From DASUBN01 sp036500225 (lineage in GTDB: Bacteria > Pseudomonadota > Gammaproteobacteria > Natronospirales > REEB76), in contig DASYCJ010000015.1 in NCBI GenBank assembly GCA_036500225.1, positions 1 to 6,563 on the forward strand: DNA of 6,563 nt, given 5' to 3'. Within the stretch, counting starts at the first letter, position 1. Each line of letters starts with the position of its first letter. The position numbers and the translations under genes were made by a program. Of the stretch, positions 6,549 to 6,563 are shown piece after piece. The notes under the pieces were generated by a model, which had not been told where the DNA came from, searched no databases, and worked only from the letters and a program-made list of their open reading frames with translations.

Positions 6549-6563
6549 ACCGACTTCTTCGAC

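Overview
This window is a conserved translation and transcription operon of a GC-rich gammaproteobacterium. It starts inside an initiator tRNA gene (metY) and continues, all on the + strand, through rimP, nusA, infB, rbfA, truB and rpsO. This is the order found in Escherichia coli (leuU-metY-rimP-nusA-infB-rbfA-truB-rpsO-pnp). The initiator tRNA directly upstream of rimP, the absence of a ylxR-type gene between nusA and infB, and rpsO directly after truB all point to Gammaproteobacteria. The protein sequences fit that too. The high GC and some divergence from the enteric proteins suggest a lineage outside the Enterobacterales, but I cannot name an order with confidence.

Layout. Bases 1-65 are the 3' part of tRNA-fMet. 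Bases 66-286 are a structured leader with an intrinsic terminator just after the tRNA, a cluster of overlapping palindromes, and a second, stronger intrinsic terminator that ends about 28 bases before rimP. From 287 to 6187 five genes are packed tightly: gaps of 4, 33 and 9 bases, then a 4-base rbfA/truB overlap. A 91-base gap after truB holds a good sigma70-type promoter and a separate ribosome binding site for rpsO (6279-6548). The last 15 bases carry nothing recognisable; in relatives pnp would follow.

How the genes work together. RimP and RbfA are 30S assembly factors, S15 is a primary 16S rRNA-binding protein of the 30S platform, TruB makes the T-loop pseudouridine of tRNAs, IF2 places fMet-tRNA on the 30S subunit, and metY encodes that tRNA. 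NusA is the transcription elongation, termination and antitermination factor. In E. coli and Bacillus subtilis NusA feeds back on its own operon through terminators in the leader. The two terminators before rimP fit such a scheme here, though the sequence alone cannot prove it.

I found no new biological system; this is core, vertically inherited DNA. Points worth a second look are the IF2 G4 motif, which reads TKSD instead of the usual NKxD, the metY-rimP leader with mutually exclusive hairpins between two terminators, and the rpsO promoter and leader.
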